This document shows, in pieces, positions 9,073 through 18,985 of a DNA stretch of 64,000 nucleotides. Numbering within the stretch: position 1 is the first letter of the stretch; every line of letters starts with the position of its first letter. The position numbers and the translations under genes were made by a program. The DNA is from Pseudomonas sp. (GTDB lineage Bacteria > Pseudomonadota > Gammaproteobacteria > Pseudomonadales > Pseudomonadaceae): contig NZ_JAUYNT010000006.1 in assembly GCF_030698175.1 (NCBI RefSeq), forward strand, positions 146,432-210,431, read 5' to 3'. Below the pieces are notes generated by a model, which saw only the letters and a program-made list of their open reading frames with translations, was not told the origin of the DNA and searched no databases.

Positions 9073-9969
9073 CTAGTCGCGCAACAGCGGTGAATCCACC
9101 GGTAAATGTACCCGTAAGGCTGCCGGCATGGCCGCAAACCGCAAGCGACTGCTCTCCATCGGCTCGCCGTCCAGGTTCATGTCCAGTCCTTCGGGGGCCT
9201 CGATTTCCAACCAGGGCAAACGGGCGCTCAGGGCCACGCTTTGCAAGCCGTTGATGCCGCCAGACAGCAGCGTGCCGAGGGTACCGACCACATCCGCAGG
9301 GGCCGGCACTATGCACACATCCAGCAAACCATCATTGACCCGCGCCTGCGGGCAGAGCAGATGCCCGCCACCGGCCTGACGACCATTGCCGATACCCAGG
9401 GCGAGAAACTCGCCCTCCCAGCTAAAGCCCGGCCCACTGAAGCGGCCAAAGGATGAATGCACTTCGGCGAAACGGGTCAAGCCGGTGAGAAAATATGCCG
9501 CTCCACCGAGCACGCGCTTGAGTTCTTCCGAAGTATTGGCGGTGACGTTGGAACCAAAGCCGCCGGTTGCCATATTGAGAAATACCTGGCCGTCGACCTC
9601 GCCCAGGTCGATCGCCTGCGCCGGCTCATCCAACAGCGCCAGCGCCGCCAGGGGCTCGAGCGCAACCCCGGCGGCACGGGCAAAATCGTTGGCCGTACCC
9701 AGCGGCAACAGCGCCAGACTGGCCGTGGCTTTAGCTTGCACCATCGCCTCGACCACATCGCGCAGGGTGCCATCGCCACCACCGGCAATCAGGATGGGAT
9801 AACCCACCTGCAGCGCCTCGTTGACCAGCCGCTGGGCATCGCCGGCTTCCCAGGTCAGGCGTACATCCAGCTGCCAGCCCTCCTCACGGCGCGCCGTCAC
9901 CGCAGAGCGCACCTCGTTGTTGAGGGCTTGCTTGCCGTGCAAGATCAACAAGGCTTTACGTTCGTGCAT
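9073..9969 (-). CDS. yegS: YegS-type lipid kinase
   Basis: A 298-residue member of the diacylglycerol-kinase catalytic fold family. ILIAGGGDGTLRDV holds the GGGDGT nucleotide motif, PLGTANDFARA the second conserved block, and SPLL/NLDGEP the C-terminal substrate domain signature. YegS enzymes phosphorylate lipids such as phosphatidylglycerol in vitro; the natural substrate is not settled. It lies after the FGGY kinase / glpD-like / oxidase genes on the same strand with a 155-bp gap, so membership of one glycerol or lipid locus is possible but not shown. Confidence 0.9.
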   Translation of the reverse strand: MHERKALLILHGKQALNNEVRSAVTARREEGWQLDVRLTWEAGDAQRLVNEALQVGYPILIAGGGDGTLRDVVEAMVQAKATASLALLPLGTANDFARAAGVALEPLAALALLDEPAQAIDLGEVDGQVFLNMATGGFGSNVTANTSEELKRVLGGAAYFLTGLTRFAEVHSSFGRFSGPGFSWEGEFLALGIGNGRQAGGGHLLCPQARVNDGLLDVCIVPAPADVVGTLGTLLSGGINGLQSVALSARLPWLEIEAPEGLDMNLDGEPMESSRLRFAAMPAALRVHLPVDSPLLRD

Positions 9970-10124
9970 TGCAGCTCCCTCGAGGCACCGGCCTGGACAG
10001 CCCGCATCATGGCCCTATACGGGGCACGGGCGCATCCTTTGATGCTGTGCGAACGGGCATCAAGTCAATCGAAGTGTTTCAACCACTAACGGCATAGTCG
10101 TTTTCAACGACCCGCTAAACCACC

Positions 10125-11684
10125 TTAGGCCGGGTAACCGGTGATCTCGCGAATGCTCTGATACAGCGGCTTAAGCTGCTTGTACATGCGCTGATAAACC
10201 TCCGTGTACAGCCGTTCATAGGTTTGCTGCGCCTCGGGCTGCGGCAGAAAAACCTGACCGACGCGGGTCATGGCGGCAATCGCAGTAGTGAAGTCCGGAT
10301 GCAGGCCAAGGCCCACGGCACAATCAATCGCGGCGCCCAAACCGGAGGTTTCATAGGTGTGCGGACGCTCGGCGGGTAGGCCAAAAATATCCGCCGTCAG
10401 CTGCATCGCCGCATCGCTTTGCGAGCCGCCACCGGAGACGCGCAGCCGTAGAATCTTGGTGCCGGAACGCTTCTCGATTTTCTCTTTGCCTTGGCGCAGG
10501 GCGTAAGCCAGGCCCTCGAGAATCGCCCGGTACAGATGGGCGCGGGTGTGCACGTCGCCGAAACCGATGATCGAGCCCTTGGCCTCCAGCCCCGGCTCGC
10601 GAATACCCGGTGACCAGTAAGGTTGCAGCATCAAGCCCATGGAGCCGGCCGGCACGCTATTGACCAGCTCATCGAACAGCGTCTCCGGCGCCACGCCCAG
10701 CTCGGTGCCGCGCTGCATCTCGCGCAGGCCGAACTGTTGTTTGAACCAGCTAACCATCCAGAAACCGCGAAAAATCATCACCTCGGTGTTGAAGTGATCG
10801 GGAATCGCCGAGGGGTATGGCGGGATCAGCGGGATGGTTTCCAGGTACTTGCTGCGGGTGGTGTTGATGGTCGCGGTGGTGCCATAGGACAGGCAGGCGG
10901 TGCTCGCCTCGACGCCACCGGAGCCAATCACTTCGCAGGCCTTGTCGGCCCCGGCGGCGATCAGCGGCAAACCTTCAGGAATCCCAGTGTGACGGCTGGC
11001 CTCGGCACTGACATGACCAAGCAGTTCGCCGGGTTTGCACAAGTCGGGTAACTGCTCGCGACGGATCGGCATCGCCTGCCATTTCCAGTCGCGCGGCGCG
11101 GCCCACTTCAAACGCTTGTAGTCGAACGGCAAATAGGCCACGCAGCAGGCCACCGAGTCGACAAACTTGCCGGTCATGCGATGGGTCAAAAAACCCGACA
11201 ACAGCAGCATCTTGTGGGTCTTGGCCCAGATTTCCGGCTGTTCCTGGGCGATCCAATTGACTTCGGCCTGAGCGCGAAAGTAATCCACCGTCGCCTCCTC
11301 GCCGATCAACTTGAACAGCCAGCCCCAGGGGCCCTTGATCTTGCCACGCACGGCGGCGCGACGCTGATCGAGCCAGAGCATCGCCGGGCGCAGCGGTTTG
11401 CCTTGTTCATCGACATTAATCAGGGTGCCGCGCTGGGTAGTCAGCGACACGCCCTTGATCTGCGCCTTGTCGATCTTCACCTCTTCCCAGAGCAGCCGGC
11501 AGGCCTCACCGAGGCTGGCCCAGTAATATTCCGGGTCTTGCTCGGCCCAGCCGGGCTGGGTCGAATAGTAGGCCTCAAGCTCGACCTTACCTTTGCCGAG
11601 CAAATTGCCTTCAAGGTCAAACAACAGGGCGCGCACGCTCTGGGTGCCATTGTCGATGGCCAGCAAATAGCTTTGGTCGCTCAA
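10125..11684 (-). CDS. FGGY-family carbohydrate kinase
   Basis: A 519-residue ATP-dependent sugar or polyol kinase. The N terminus [18 protein letters not shown] is the phosphate-1 motif. [22 protein letters not shown] is the C-terminal FGGY signature, with [13 protein letters not shown] near the end. The substrate cannot be read from sequence. Because it is transcribed after a glycerol-3-phosphate dehydrogenase homologue and a dihydroxyacetone-phosphate-synthase-like FAD oxidase, a glycerol-like or C3-C5 polyol is the best guess. A large REP palindrome separates it from the upstream gene. Confidence 0.9.
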   Translation of the reverse strand: MSDQSYLLAIDNGTQSVRALLFDLEGNLLGKGKVELEAYYSTQPGWAEQDPEYYWASLGEACRLLWEEVKIDKAQIKGVSLTTQRGTLINVDEQGKPLRPAMLWLDQRRAAVRGKIKGPWGWLFKLIGEEATVDYFRAQAEVNWIAQEQPEIWAKTHKMLLLSGFLTHRMTGKFVDSVACCVAYLPFDYKRLKWAAPRDWKWQAMPIRREQLPDLCKPGELLGHVSAEASRHTGIPEGLPLIAAGADKACEVIGSGGVEASTACLSYGTTATINTTRSKYLETIPLIPPYPSAIPDHFNTEVMIFRGFWMVSWFKQQFGLREMQRGTELGVAPETLFDELVNSVPAGSMGLMLQPYWSPGIREPGLEAKGSIIGFGDVHTRAHLYRAILEGLAYALRQGKEKIEKRSGTKILRLRVSGGGSQSDAAMQLTADIFGLPAERPHTYETSGLGAAIDCAVGLGLHPDFTTAIAAMTRVGQVFLPQPEAQQTYERLYTEVYQRMYKQLKPLYQSIREITGYPA

Positions 11685-11724
11685 GACGCAATCCTTCTAG
11701 TGATTCGTTACAGCTTATTCAGTC

Positions 11725-11810
11725 GATGGGTATCGCTGCGCTCAACCCATCCTACGGTCTAGGGCCGAGCACAGAATTTGTAGGATGGGTGGAGCAAAGC
11801 GATACCCATC
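11725..11810. repeat. REP-type long palindrome
   Basis: Two arms of 31 bases (11725-11755 and 11780-11810), containing gatgggtatcg and cgatacccatc, are inverted copies with about four mismatches around a 24-base loop. The element sits between the FGGY kinase start and the stop of the glpD-like gene and touches that stop codon. It may stabilise mRNA ends or attenuate expression. Confidence 0.78.
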
Positions 11811-13425
11811 AGCCTTCTGCCGGCAGGCTGTAACAGCGCTGCCAAAGGCTTAAATAGTCCTGTTGCTCACGCATCCAGCGGGCATCGTCCCAACCCAGGC
11901 GCGTCTGACACAGGCTGCGAATGCGCGGTAACTCGGCCAGCGCACCGCCAGCCAGCAACAGGCCCAGGCGGGTGCGGCGCAGCAGCAAGTCATCCAGATG
12001 CAGCACCAGTTCATGCTCGGCGGCAAAGGCCAACTCGGCCCACAAGGTCTCGGTAGCGCCCACCAACTCAGTGCCCACTTCGGCCACTGACTGCGCCACC
12101 TTTGGCAACTCGCGGCCATAACGACCGGCCAAACGGCGTTGCTGACTGTGACTGAGCCCCGCCAGCGGCAACTCAGGCTGCGGGCGAAACACCGCACTGC
12201 CCACATCAGTTACCGGTTGGCCGACAAAGGCGGCGCAGGCCTGCAGCACTTCCAGCGCCAGCAAGCGAAAGGTGGTCAGTTTGCCGCCAGCCAAGGTCAC
12301 GCAACCGGGCTCAATCCACAGGGCGTGCTCACGCTTCTCATCGGAGGGTTTCTTGTCCGCCGTATTCGGCTGGCCATCGGTCACCACCGGCCGTACCCCG
12401 GCCCAGCTGGAGAGCACGTCCAAGCGCGTAATCTGCGCGTTGGCAAACTGCTGGGCGCAGGCGGCCAACAGATACTCGACCTCGGTCGCGCTGATGCGGG
12501 CATCGGTATTCAGCCCCTCGACGTGATCCAGATCGGTGGTGCCAATCACGGTCGCACCTTCCCAAGGGAAGACGAATACCGGGCGGCCATCGGCGGCGTG
12601 CATAAAGCTCAAGGCATGGGCCAGCGGCAAGCGCCAGGCCGGCAACAGCAAATGGCTGCCGCGCAACGGGCGAATATGTTCCAGGCCGGTTTTGCGCCTT
12701 AACTCATCGGCCCAGGCGCCGGTGGCTTGGGCCACCGCGCGGCTGCGTAAACTAAGCTGCTGGCCGCTTTCGGCGTCCTCGACCACTACCCCGACCACCG
12801 CATCGTTTTCACGCAGTAGCTCAACCACCCGCAGGCCATTGACCGCCACGCCGCCGTCGCCACGGGCCTCGCCCAATACGCGCAGCACCAGCCGGGCGTC
12901 ATCGGTAACCGCATCAAAAAACTGCGTAGCGCCGAGCAGTCCCTCCTCACGCAAACCCGGCAGCAAATAACGCAATTGCTGCAGCGGGTAATAAAGATGA
13001 TTGCGTTTGCCGGCCAGGGCGTCATACAGCGCCAGCAAACCGCCAAACACCTTGGGACCGGGGAAGCCGCCGCGATAATGCGGGAAGATAAAACTTAAGG
13101 GGTCCACCAACCCGGCCGCCTCGGTCAGCAAGCGCTGACGCTCGCGCACCGAATCGCGGGTCAAGGAAAACTGGCCCTTGGCGATATAACGCAGACCGCC
13201 ATGGACCATCTTCGAGGAGCGACTGGAGGTGCCCCAGGCAAAGTCGCGCTGCTCGATCAGCAGGCATTTCCAGCCGCGCCGGGCGGCTTCACGCAAAATC
13301 CCGGCGCCACTGATGCCGCCGCCGACCACAATTAAATCCCAGTCAGTCGCAGCCAGTTCCGGCAGCGCTTGCGCGCGCCACGCGGCGTTCCAGCAGCCGT
13401 CTTGCACAAGACCAGTCATGTTCAA
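11809..13425 (-). CDS. FAD-dependent glycerol-3-phosphate dehydrogenase family protein
   Basis: A 538-residue GlpD-like oxidoreductase. LIVVGGGISGAGILREAARRG is the FAD-binding dinucleotide fold, and FAWGTSSRSSKMVHGGLRY is highly characteristic of GlpD/GlpA. The C-terminal domain (LRRTRLGLLLAGG) matches the DAO-C region. GlpD oxidises sn-glycerol 3-phosphate to dihydroxyacetone phosphate at the membrane, feeding the quinone pool. This is probably a paralogue, not the main GlpD: it is coupled to a FAD oxidase (4-bp overlap with the upstream gene) and an FGGY kinase and lacks glpF/glpR neighbours. Its actual substrate is uncertain. Confidence 0.88.
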   Translation of the reverse strand: MNMTGLVQDGCWNAAWRAQALPELAATDWDLIVVGGGISGAGILREAARRGWKCLLIEQRDFAWGTSSRSSKMVHGGLRYIAKGQFSLTRDSVRERQRLLTEAAGLVDPLSFIFPHYRGGFPGPKVFGGLLALYDALAGKRNHLYYPLQQLRYLLPGLREEGLLGATQFFDAVTDDARLVLRVLGEARGDGGVAVNGLRVVELLRENDAVVGVVVEDAESGQQLSLRSRAVAQATGAWADELRRKTGLEHIRPLRGSHLLLPAWRLPLAHALSFMHAADGRPVFVFPWEGATVIGTTDLDHVEGLNTDARISATEVEYLLAACAQQFANAQITRLDVLSSWAGVRPVVTDGQPNTADKKPSDEKREHALWIEPGCVTLAGGKLTTFRLLALEVLQACAAFVGQPVTDVGSAVFRPQPELPLAGLSHSQQRRLAGRYGRELPKVAQSVAEVGTELVGATETLWAELAFAAEHELVLHLDDLLLRRTRLGLLLAGGALAELPRIRSLCQTRLGWDDARWMREQQDYLSLWQRCYSLPAEG

Positions 13426-15017
13426 TCCTGCAACAACACGCCAGGATTCAGGCGCCCATCCGGGTCAAAATGCACGGCCATGGCCTTGAGCGCGGCCATG
13501 CCCAGCTCGCCCTTCTCCACCGGCAAATAGGGTGCGTGGTCGCGGCCAACGCCATGTTGATGGCTGATGGTCCCGCGATTATTGGCGATGGCGCTGCAGG
13601 CGGCGTGCTTGAGCTTCTGCCAGCGTTCGAAGGTGCCCGCATAGGTACTGGCGGGGCGGAACACGTAGCTGGTGTAGATGCTCGAACCTTCGCCATAGAC
13701 GTGGGACAGATGGGTGAATACATGGACCTTCTCACCCTCGCTGCTCAGGCCATCACGCAGGCTGGCTTCCAGCTTGTTCAGCAAGTTGTCAACGTTCGAC
13801 CAGTCGGTGGCGGTCTCCAAGGTGTCCACCGCGTAACCGGCCTCCCACAAACCATGGCGCAAGTACGGGAAGCGAAACCGGCCTTCGGCCCACTTATTGC
13901 CGAGCAAGGTGCCGGTAAACACCCCGCCGTAACTCTTGAGTAATTTTTTCGCTTGTTTCAGTGAGGCGGCGTTTTGCGGGCGATTGCCGGTGACGCCGAA
14001 AGTCAGCATGCACTTGCCAGCACCGGCGCCGCGCAAGCTGAGGTATTTCTCCAACAGGGCGATCTGCCCCGGATGACCGGCCAGGGCCAGCTGGGTTTGG
14101 GTTTCGATGGCGTTGGAGACCCGCAACATCGACAGCGGCACCCGCGCTTGGGTCAGGTTGCGCACCGCCAGCAAGGCCTGCGGCCAGGACGGCAAGAACA
14201 CCGCGTAGAAACGCTCCTGCTCGGCCAGACGGGTAACCCGCACTTTAACTTCGGAAACAATCCCGAAGCGCCCCTCCGAACCCATCACCAGCTCGCGCAA
14301 ATCCGGACCTGCAGCAGAGGCCGGGAAAGTCGGAATCTCCAGGGTGCCGGCAAAGGTCTCCAGCTTGCCGCCGGCAAACACCTGCTCGATCCGCCCGTAA
14401 CGCAGCGATTGTTGACCGCTGGAACGGGTCACCACCCAGCCGCCGAGGGTCGACAGCTCCCAGGACTGGGGGAAATGCCCAAGGGTGTAGCCGCGAGCGC
14501 GCAATTGGCTTTCCACCTGCGGGCCATTGGCGCCGGGGCCAAAGGTGGCGATCTGGCTCTGCTCATCCAGCTCCAGCAAGCGGCTCATGCGCTCCAGGGA
14601 CAGGCACAGCACCGGTTTGTCGCCGGCTTGCGGATTGATATGGCCGGCCACCGAGGTGCCACCGCCGTAGGGGATCAGCAACACATCATGGCTGGCGGCC
14701 CAGACCATCAGCTGGCGGATGTGCTCGGCGGTTTCCGGGTAGGCGACGCCATCGGGGAACACGCCAAAATCGCCGGAGCGCATCGCCAGCCAGTCCGGCA
14801 GGCTCTGGCCACGGGCATGCCGCACGCGGTCTTCAGCGGTAGTGACCACCAACTCATGGGCGGGCAAACGCGAGGCCGGCACCTTGGCCAACACCTCGGC
14901 CAAGCTGGCATCCGGCAACACCTGACCGGCGCCGATTAAATCAGCCAGAAACGCCGCACCATGCGCGGGTAACTCCACGACCGTCGCCTCATCACCCCAA
15001 CCGTTCCAACGCCGCAT
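13422..15017 (-). CDS. FAD-binding oxidase, alkyl-DHAP-synthase-like
   Basis: A 531-residue protein of the vanillyl-alcohol-oxidase flavin fold. VLLIPYGGGTSVAGHINPQ binds the FAD diphosphate, and TLGHFPQSWELSTLGGWV resembles the alkyldihydroxyacetonephosphate synthase subgroup. HQHGVGRDHAPYLPVEKG and HFDPDGRLNPG mark the conserved C terminus. The family oxidises hydroxy acids or makes ether-lipid precursors. It is the first gene of the leftward set with the glpD-like dehydrogenase and the FGGY kinase, overlapping the former by 4 bp, which indicates translational coupling. A divergent AraC-type gene 233 bp away is the likely regulator. Confidence 0.87.
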   Translation of the reverse strand: MRRWNGWGDEATVVELPAHGAAFLADLIGAGQVLPDASLAEVLAKVPASRLPAHELVVTTAEDRVRHARGQSLPDWLAMRSGDFGVFPDGVAYPETAEHIRQLMVWAASHDVLLIPYGGGTSVAGHINPQAGDKPVLCLSLERMSRLLELDEQSQIATFGPGANGPQVESQLRARGYTLGHFPQSWELSTLGGWVVTRSSGQQSLRYGRIEQVFAGGKLETFAGTLEIPTFPASAAGPDLRELVMGSEGRFGIVSEVKVRVTRLAEQERFYAVFLPSWPQALLAVRNLTQARVPLSMLRVSNAIETQTQLALAGHPGQIALLEKYLSLRGAGAGKCMLTFGVTGNRPQNAASLKQAKKLLKSYGGVFTGTLLGNKWAEGRFRFPYLRHGLWEAGYAVDTLETATDWSNVDNLLNKLEASLRDGLSSEGEKVHVFTHLSHVYGEGSSIYTSYVFRPASTYAGTFERWQKLKHAACSAIANNRGTISHQHGVGRDHAPYLPVEKGELGMAALKAMAVHFDPDGRLNPGVLLQD

Positions 15018-15249
15018 GCCGCTCTCCTCGTTCGATTATCTGTGGGGCGACCGAATGTCAGTTTCGAACCTGCCCCTAGGCTGCCTATACTAGTCGGCCG
15101 CCGCGCGCCGTCACTGTCCAAAGGTGCCAGTCCTGGTAACCAATCAAGACAGAACAGAGCCATGGGCTGCGCCTAACTAGCCCGGTACTGTGCAAAGATG
15201 CCAGTGCCAGTTGCCAATCAAGCCAAGCCACCCAAATAAGAACTACAAG

Positions 15250-16293
15250 ATGCCTAGCCTTGGTTACACCTCAGTTCCCGCGCTGCTTAAATACCTGCGC
15301 TACGCCGAACACCTCGGCTTGAACACCGACGCCGCCCTTAGCGCTGCGCAGATAACCGCCGAGCAATTGCGTGACAACAGCCAGCGAATGCCCAGCGAGG
15401 CCCACGAACAACTGTTGGCGCACCTGATCGAGGTCAGCCACGACCGGCTGTTTGGTCTGCATGCCGCGCGCTTTGTGCAGCCCGGTTCCTGGAGCGTGCT
15501 CGGCTATATCACCATGAACTGCGCGACTCTGGGCGAGGCCATGAGCCGGGTCATGCCGTTTGAAAAACTGGTCGGCGACATGGGCGTCAGCCGTATCCAA
15601 GCCGAAGCCGATCATGTGCAGATGATCTGGAATTGCCGCCATCAGAACCCGGAAATCCGCCGGCATATGGTCGAGAACGTACTGGCCTCCTGGCTGCTGT
15701 ATGCCCGCTGGATTGCCGACATGGAACGCTCGCCACGGGAAGTCTGGTTCGAACACCCACTGCCGGCGGACACCGAGTTGAGCGACTATGAGGCGGTGTT
15801 TGGCTGCCCGATAAAGTTCGAACAGAGCTGCAACGCCTTGCTGGTGCCGCTGGAGTATTTAGCTGTGCCCCTGCGCCAGGCCGACGCCAATCTGCTGCGC
15901 ACTTTAGAAGAACACGCCCTGACCCTGATGGCCGGCCTGGATGGTGACGAACCGCTGCCGCTGCGGGTCAAGAACGCCCTGCGCCTGCTGCTCAAGGATG
16001 GCTTGCCACGCAAGGAGCGGGTGGCGGAGAAATTCAACATGACCGTGCGCACCCTGCAGCGCCACCTGCAGCAGGCCGGCAGCAGCTACCAGGAAATCCT
16101 CGACCAACTGCGCCAGGAACTGGCCGAGCACTACCTGCTACGCAGCGACCTGGCGATCCAGGACATCGCCCATTACCTGGGCTTCACCGAATCGCGCTCC
16201 TTCCACCGCAGCTTCAAAGGCTGGACCGGCATGACGCCGGGGGAGTTTCGCGAGCGTCACCGGCAAAGTGCACTCAGCCCAGCAACTCACTAA
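15250..16293 (+). CDS. AraC-family transcriptional regulator
   Basis: A 347-residue regulator. The N-terminal ~210 residues match the arabinose-binding-like ligand domain of the OruR/ArgR-like subgroup. The C-terminal HTH pair includes VAEKFNMTVRTLQRHLQQAG and IAHYLGFTESRSFHRSFKGWTG. It is divergent from the FAD oxidase / glpD-like / FGGY kinase set, which it probably controls (inference). The start MPSLGYTSVPALLKY at 15250 is preferred over an upstream in-frame ATG at 15190 that adds 20 non-conserved residues. Its 3' end overlaps the moeA 3' end on the other strand by 20 bp. Confidence 0.9.
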   Translation: MPSLGYTSVPALLKYLRYAEHLGLNTDAALSAAQITAEQLRDNSQRMPSEAHEQLLAHLIEVSHDRLFGLHAARFVQPGSWSVLGYITMNCATLGEAMSRVMPFEKLVGDMGVSRIQAEADHVQMIWNCRHQNPEIRRHMVENVLASWLLYARWIADMERSPREVWFEHPLPADTELSDYEAVFGCPIKFEQSCNALLVPLEYLAVPLRQADANLLRTLEEHALTLMAGLDGDEPLPLRVKNALRLLLKDGLPRKERVAEKFNMTVRTLQRHLQQAGSSYQEILDQLRQELAEHYLLRSDLAIQDIAHYLGFTESRSFHRSFKGWTGMTPGEFRERHRQSALSPATH

Positions 16294-17491
16294 AGGCAAT
16301 AAAACGCACCAGCTCGCCTTCCGCCAAGGTGCGGTTCTCCAGCACTTCTACCAAACCATCGGCCCAAGCGGCGCTGCGCAGCACGCCGGAGCTTTGGTTG
16401 GGGTAGAGCACGGCGCGACCATTCTCCATCCGGGCGCGTAGGTATTCGCGGCGTTTGCCGGCTTTGTTCCAGGCAAAGCCAGCGGGTACCGCAAAACCCA
16501 AGGGCTCGACATCCACCACGCCCATACGACGCAGCAAGTAAGGGCGGGCCAGCAGGCCGAAGGTCACCAGGGTGGAGGCCGGGTTACCCGGCAAGCCGAG
16601 TACCGGCACACCGCGAAAATGCCCGCAGGTCAGTGGCTTGCCCGGTTTGATCGCCAGCTTCCAGAGGGTCAATTCGCCCTCTTCGCGCAGCACCGCGCCG
16701 AGAAAATCCGCCTCACCGACGGAGACGCCGCCGGTCGACAGAATCAAATCGACCTGGCTCAAAGCCGCCAATGCATTGCGGGTCTTGTCCAGGTCATCCG
16801 GCAGAATCCCGCCATCCACCACCGCGCAACCGAGGCGCCGCAACCAGCCGATTAGCAGCTGGCGATTGCTGTTGTAGATTTGCCCGGCGCCCAGCGGCTG
16901 ACCCGGTTCGATCAGCTCATCTCCAGTGGATAACACCGCCACTCGCGGGCGGCGGCGCACGCTAAGAGAAGCGATGCCAAGCGAGGCGATCAGCCCTTGC
17001 TCGATCGGCCCCAGGCGCGTGCCGGCGTCCAGCACCCGCTCGCCAATCCGGGTTTCCTGGCCTTGCGGGCGGACGTTCTGGCGCAGCTTGATGGCCTGAG
17101 TGAAACGCACCCGGCCATCGGCCAGAACCTCGGCGTTTTCCTGCATCTCGACGCAATCGGCACCGGCCGGCAGCGGCGCGCCGGTGAAAATTCGCGCACA
17201 GGTGCCCGGCAGCAGCGCATCAGGCGCCATACCGGCGAGAATTCGCTGGCTGACCGCCAGCGGCTCGCCCTGCCAATCGGCCAGGCGCAGGGCATAACCG
17301 TCCATGGCGCTGTTGTCCCAGGGCGGCAGATCGAGGCCGGCAACCAACGCCTCGGCCAGCACCCGGCCATCGGCGTCGGCCAAAGCCACCGACTCAACCT
17401 CGCTAATAGGCGCCGCCTCGGCCAGTTCCAGCAGCCGCTGCAGCGCGGCCTCGACCGGCAGCAACGAAGGTTCTGCGCAGCAATCGCTCAT
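16274..17491 (-). CDS. moeA: molybdopterin molybdenumtransferase MoeA
   Basis: A 405-residue enzyme that inserts molybdate into adenylylated molybdopterin. DLPPWDNSAMDGYALR, GTCARIFTGAPLPAGADCV and STGDELIEPG are MoeA signatures, and LILSTGGVSVGEADF and GLPGNPAS belong to the MogA-like subdomain. The ATG at 17491 (MSDCCAEPS) lies two bases after the moaB stop; an upstream in-frame start at 17605 would lie inside moaB. It forms a two-gene operon with moaB, and mobA is divergent next door, so the block covers the last steps of Moco synthesis. Confidence 0.95.
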   Translation of the reverse strand: MSDCCAEPSLLPVEAALQRLLELAEAAPISEVESVALADADGRVLAEALVAGLDLPPWDNSAMDGYALRLADWQGEPLAVSQRILAGMAPDALLPGTCARIFTGAPLPAGADCVEMQENAEVLADGRVRFTQAIKLRQNVRPQGQETRIGERVLDAGTRLGPIEQGLIASLGIASLSVRRRPRVAVLSTGDELIEPGQPLGAGQIYNSNRQLLIGWLRRLGCAVVDGGILPDDLDKTRNALAALSQVDLILSTGGVSVGEADFLGAVLREEGELTLWKLAIKPGKPLTCGHFRGVPVLGLPGNPASTLVTFGLLARPYLLRRMGVVDVEPLGFAVPAGFAWNKAGKRREYLRARMENGRAVLYPNQSSGVLRSAAWADGLVEVLENRTLAEGELVRFIAFSELLG

Positions 17492-17493
17492 GC

Positions 17494-18033
17494 TCAGCCC
17501 CGGCTCGGGCAGGCGACCGCCGCCTTTAGGTGCGGCACGAAGTTGCAGGGTCGGTGGCTGGCGTCTAACTGTTCGGCGAGGATGCCGTCCCAACCGGTGC
17601 GACAAGCATTGGTCGAACCCGGCAGGCAGCAGACCAGAGTGCCGTTCGCCAGACCCGCCAAGGCCCGCGACTGGATGGTCGAGGTGCCAATATCAGCTAC
17701 GGAAATCTGCCGGAACAGCTCGCCAAAACCCTCCACCTGCTTGTCCAGCAAACAGCTGACGGCTTCCGGGGTGCTGTCGCGGCCGGTAAAGCCGGTGCCG
17801 CCGGTGATCAACACCACCTGCACCTGGTCTTCGGCGATCCAGGTGGCGACCTGGGCGCGGATTTTGTACAGGTCATCTTTGAGCAACACTCGCTCGGCCA
17901 AGTTATGTCCGGCGACGGTCAAGCGATCAATCAGCATCTGCCCCGAGGTGTCGGTGGCTTGGGTACGGGTGTCACTGACGGTCAATACTGCAATGTTGAG
18001 CGGCACAAAAGCCGCATCAGCCTTATGGCTCAT
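17494..18033 (-). CDS. moaB: molybdenum cofactor biosynthesis protein MoaB
   Basis: A 179-residue MoaB/MogA-type protein that adenylylates molybdopterin. [39 protein letters not shown] and [17 protein letters not shown] are the three conserved blocks. It is followed after 2 bp by moeA and is divergent from mobA. The C terminus (CNFVPHLK) is typical. The start at 18033 (MSHKADAAF) is the only sensible one. Confidence 0.95.
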   Translation of the reverse strand: MSHKADAAFVPLNIAVLTVSDTRTQATDTSGQMLIDRLTVAGHNLAERVLLKDDLYKIRAQVATWIAEDQVQVVLITGGTGFTGRDSTPEAVSCLLDKQVEGFGELFRQISVADIGTSTIQSRALAGLANGTLVCCLPGSTNACRTGWDGILAEQLDASHRPCNFVPHLKAAVACPSRG

Positions 18034-18098
18034 GGCGCAATCCGGTTATGATGAAAACAGCCTTAAGTTATACCACAGGCCCCAGCCAGAGCGCCGCC

Positions 18099-18707
18099 AT
18101 GAGCACTGCCAAGCCCCTAGCCAACGTCTCCATCTTGCTGCTCGCCGGCGGTCGCGGCCAGCGCATGGGTGGCCAGGATAAAGGCTTGCTGGAATGGCAC
18201 GGGCAGCCGCTGATTGCCCATTTGCACGCGCTGACCCGGCCGCTGACCGATGACCTGATCATCTCCTGCAACCGCAACGCCGAACGCTATCGCGCTTACG
18301 CTGATCGCGTGGTGGAGGACGCGGAAAGCGACTTTCCCGGCCCCCTGGCGGGCATTCGCGCAGGTTTAGCGCTGGCCCGTCATCCGCATTTGCTGGTGCT
18401 GCCCTGCGACAGCCCGTGCCTGGATAGAGCCTTGCTGGAGGAGTTGCTGAGCATGGCCGGCGAACAGCCAGTGATACTACGGCAAGGCGAGCATTGGCAG
18501 CCGCTGTTTAGTCTGCTGCCAACCAACCTGAGCGCGGCGATTGAAGCAGCCTGGCAGACCGGTGAACGCAGCCCGCAACGGTTGCTGCGTCAACTGGGCG
18601 CCAAGGCGCTGGACTGCGCAGTGGATGATCCGCGCCTGGCCAATCTGAATACCCCAGAGTTGCTGAGCAACGCTGCAGTCAGCACGCCCTGCAGCCGGAT
18701 AAATTAA
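18099..18707 (+). CDS. mobA: molybdenum cofactor guanylyltransferase MobA
   Basis: A 202-residue nucleotidyltransferase that adds GMP to Mo-molybdopterin. [22 protein letters not shown] is the GTP-binding loop with catalytic Lys, and LPCDSPCLD and SLQ/PQRLL blocks follow. ATG 18099 ([10 protein letters not shown]) fits family N termini; an ATG at 18048 adds 17 residues. It is divergent from moaB. Its last 4 bp overlap the end of the glutaredoxin-like gene on the opposite strand. Confidence 0.95.
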   Translation: MSTAKPLANVSILLLAGGRGQRMGGQDKGLLEWHGQPLIAHLHALTRPLTDDLIISCNRNAERYRAYADRVVEDAESDFPGPLAGIRAGLALARHPHLLVLPCDSPCLDRALLEELLSMAGEQPVILRQGEHWQPLFSLLPTNLSAAIEAAWQTGERSPQRLLRQLGAKALDCAVDDPRLANLNTPELLSNAAVSTPCSRIN

Positions 18708-18940
18708 CGCAAGAAACTCACTACCTGCTCGGCCTCAAACGGCCAATCCAGCTCGGCGCCATTGTCGGTACGACGCAGCACCGGAATGCGCAGGGCGTAC
18801 TGATCGACCCAGGTTTCGCTTTCGGCAATATCGACCAATTCAACCAGTAAACCGTGCTCGACAAAAGGCACCAACACCGCCTCTGCCACTTCACAGAGGT
18901 GGCAGCCGAGGGTGCCGAACAATTGGCATTCAGGAATCAT
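18704..18940 (-). CDS. glutaredoxin-family protein (DUF836-like)
   Basis: A 78-residue thioredoxin-fold protein with an active-site CHLC at residues 13-16 ([17 protein letters not shown]) and the cis-Pro context IPVLRR. Such small glutaredoxin-like proteins are thought to handle thiol-disulphide exchange; the partner is unknown. It is convergent with mobA, with a 4-bp overlap of the 3' ends. Confidence 0.85.
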   Translation of the reverse strand: MIPECQLFGTLGCHLCEVAEAVLVPFVEHGLLVELVDIAESETWVDQYALRIPVLRRTDNGAELDWPFEAEQVVSFLR

Positions 18941-18985
18941 CGCAGCGCTCCTACTAACAGTCAGAAGCGCAGTTTAGCACCGCCC

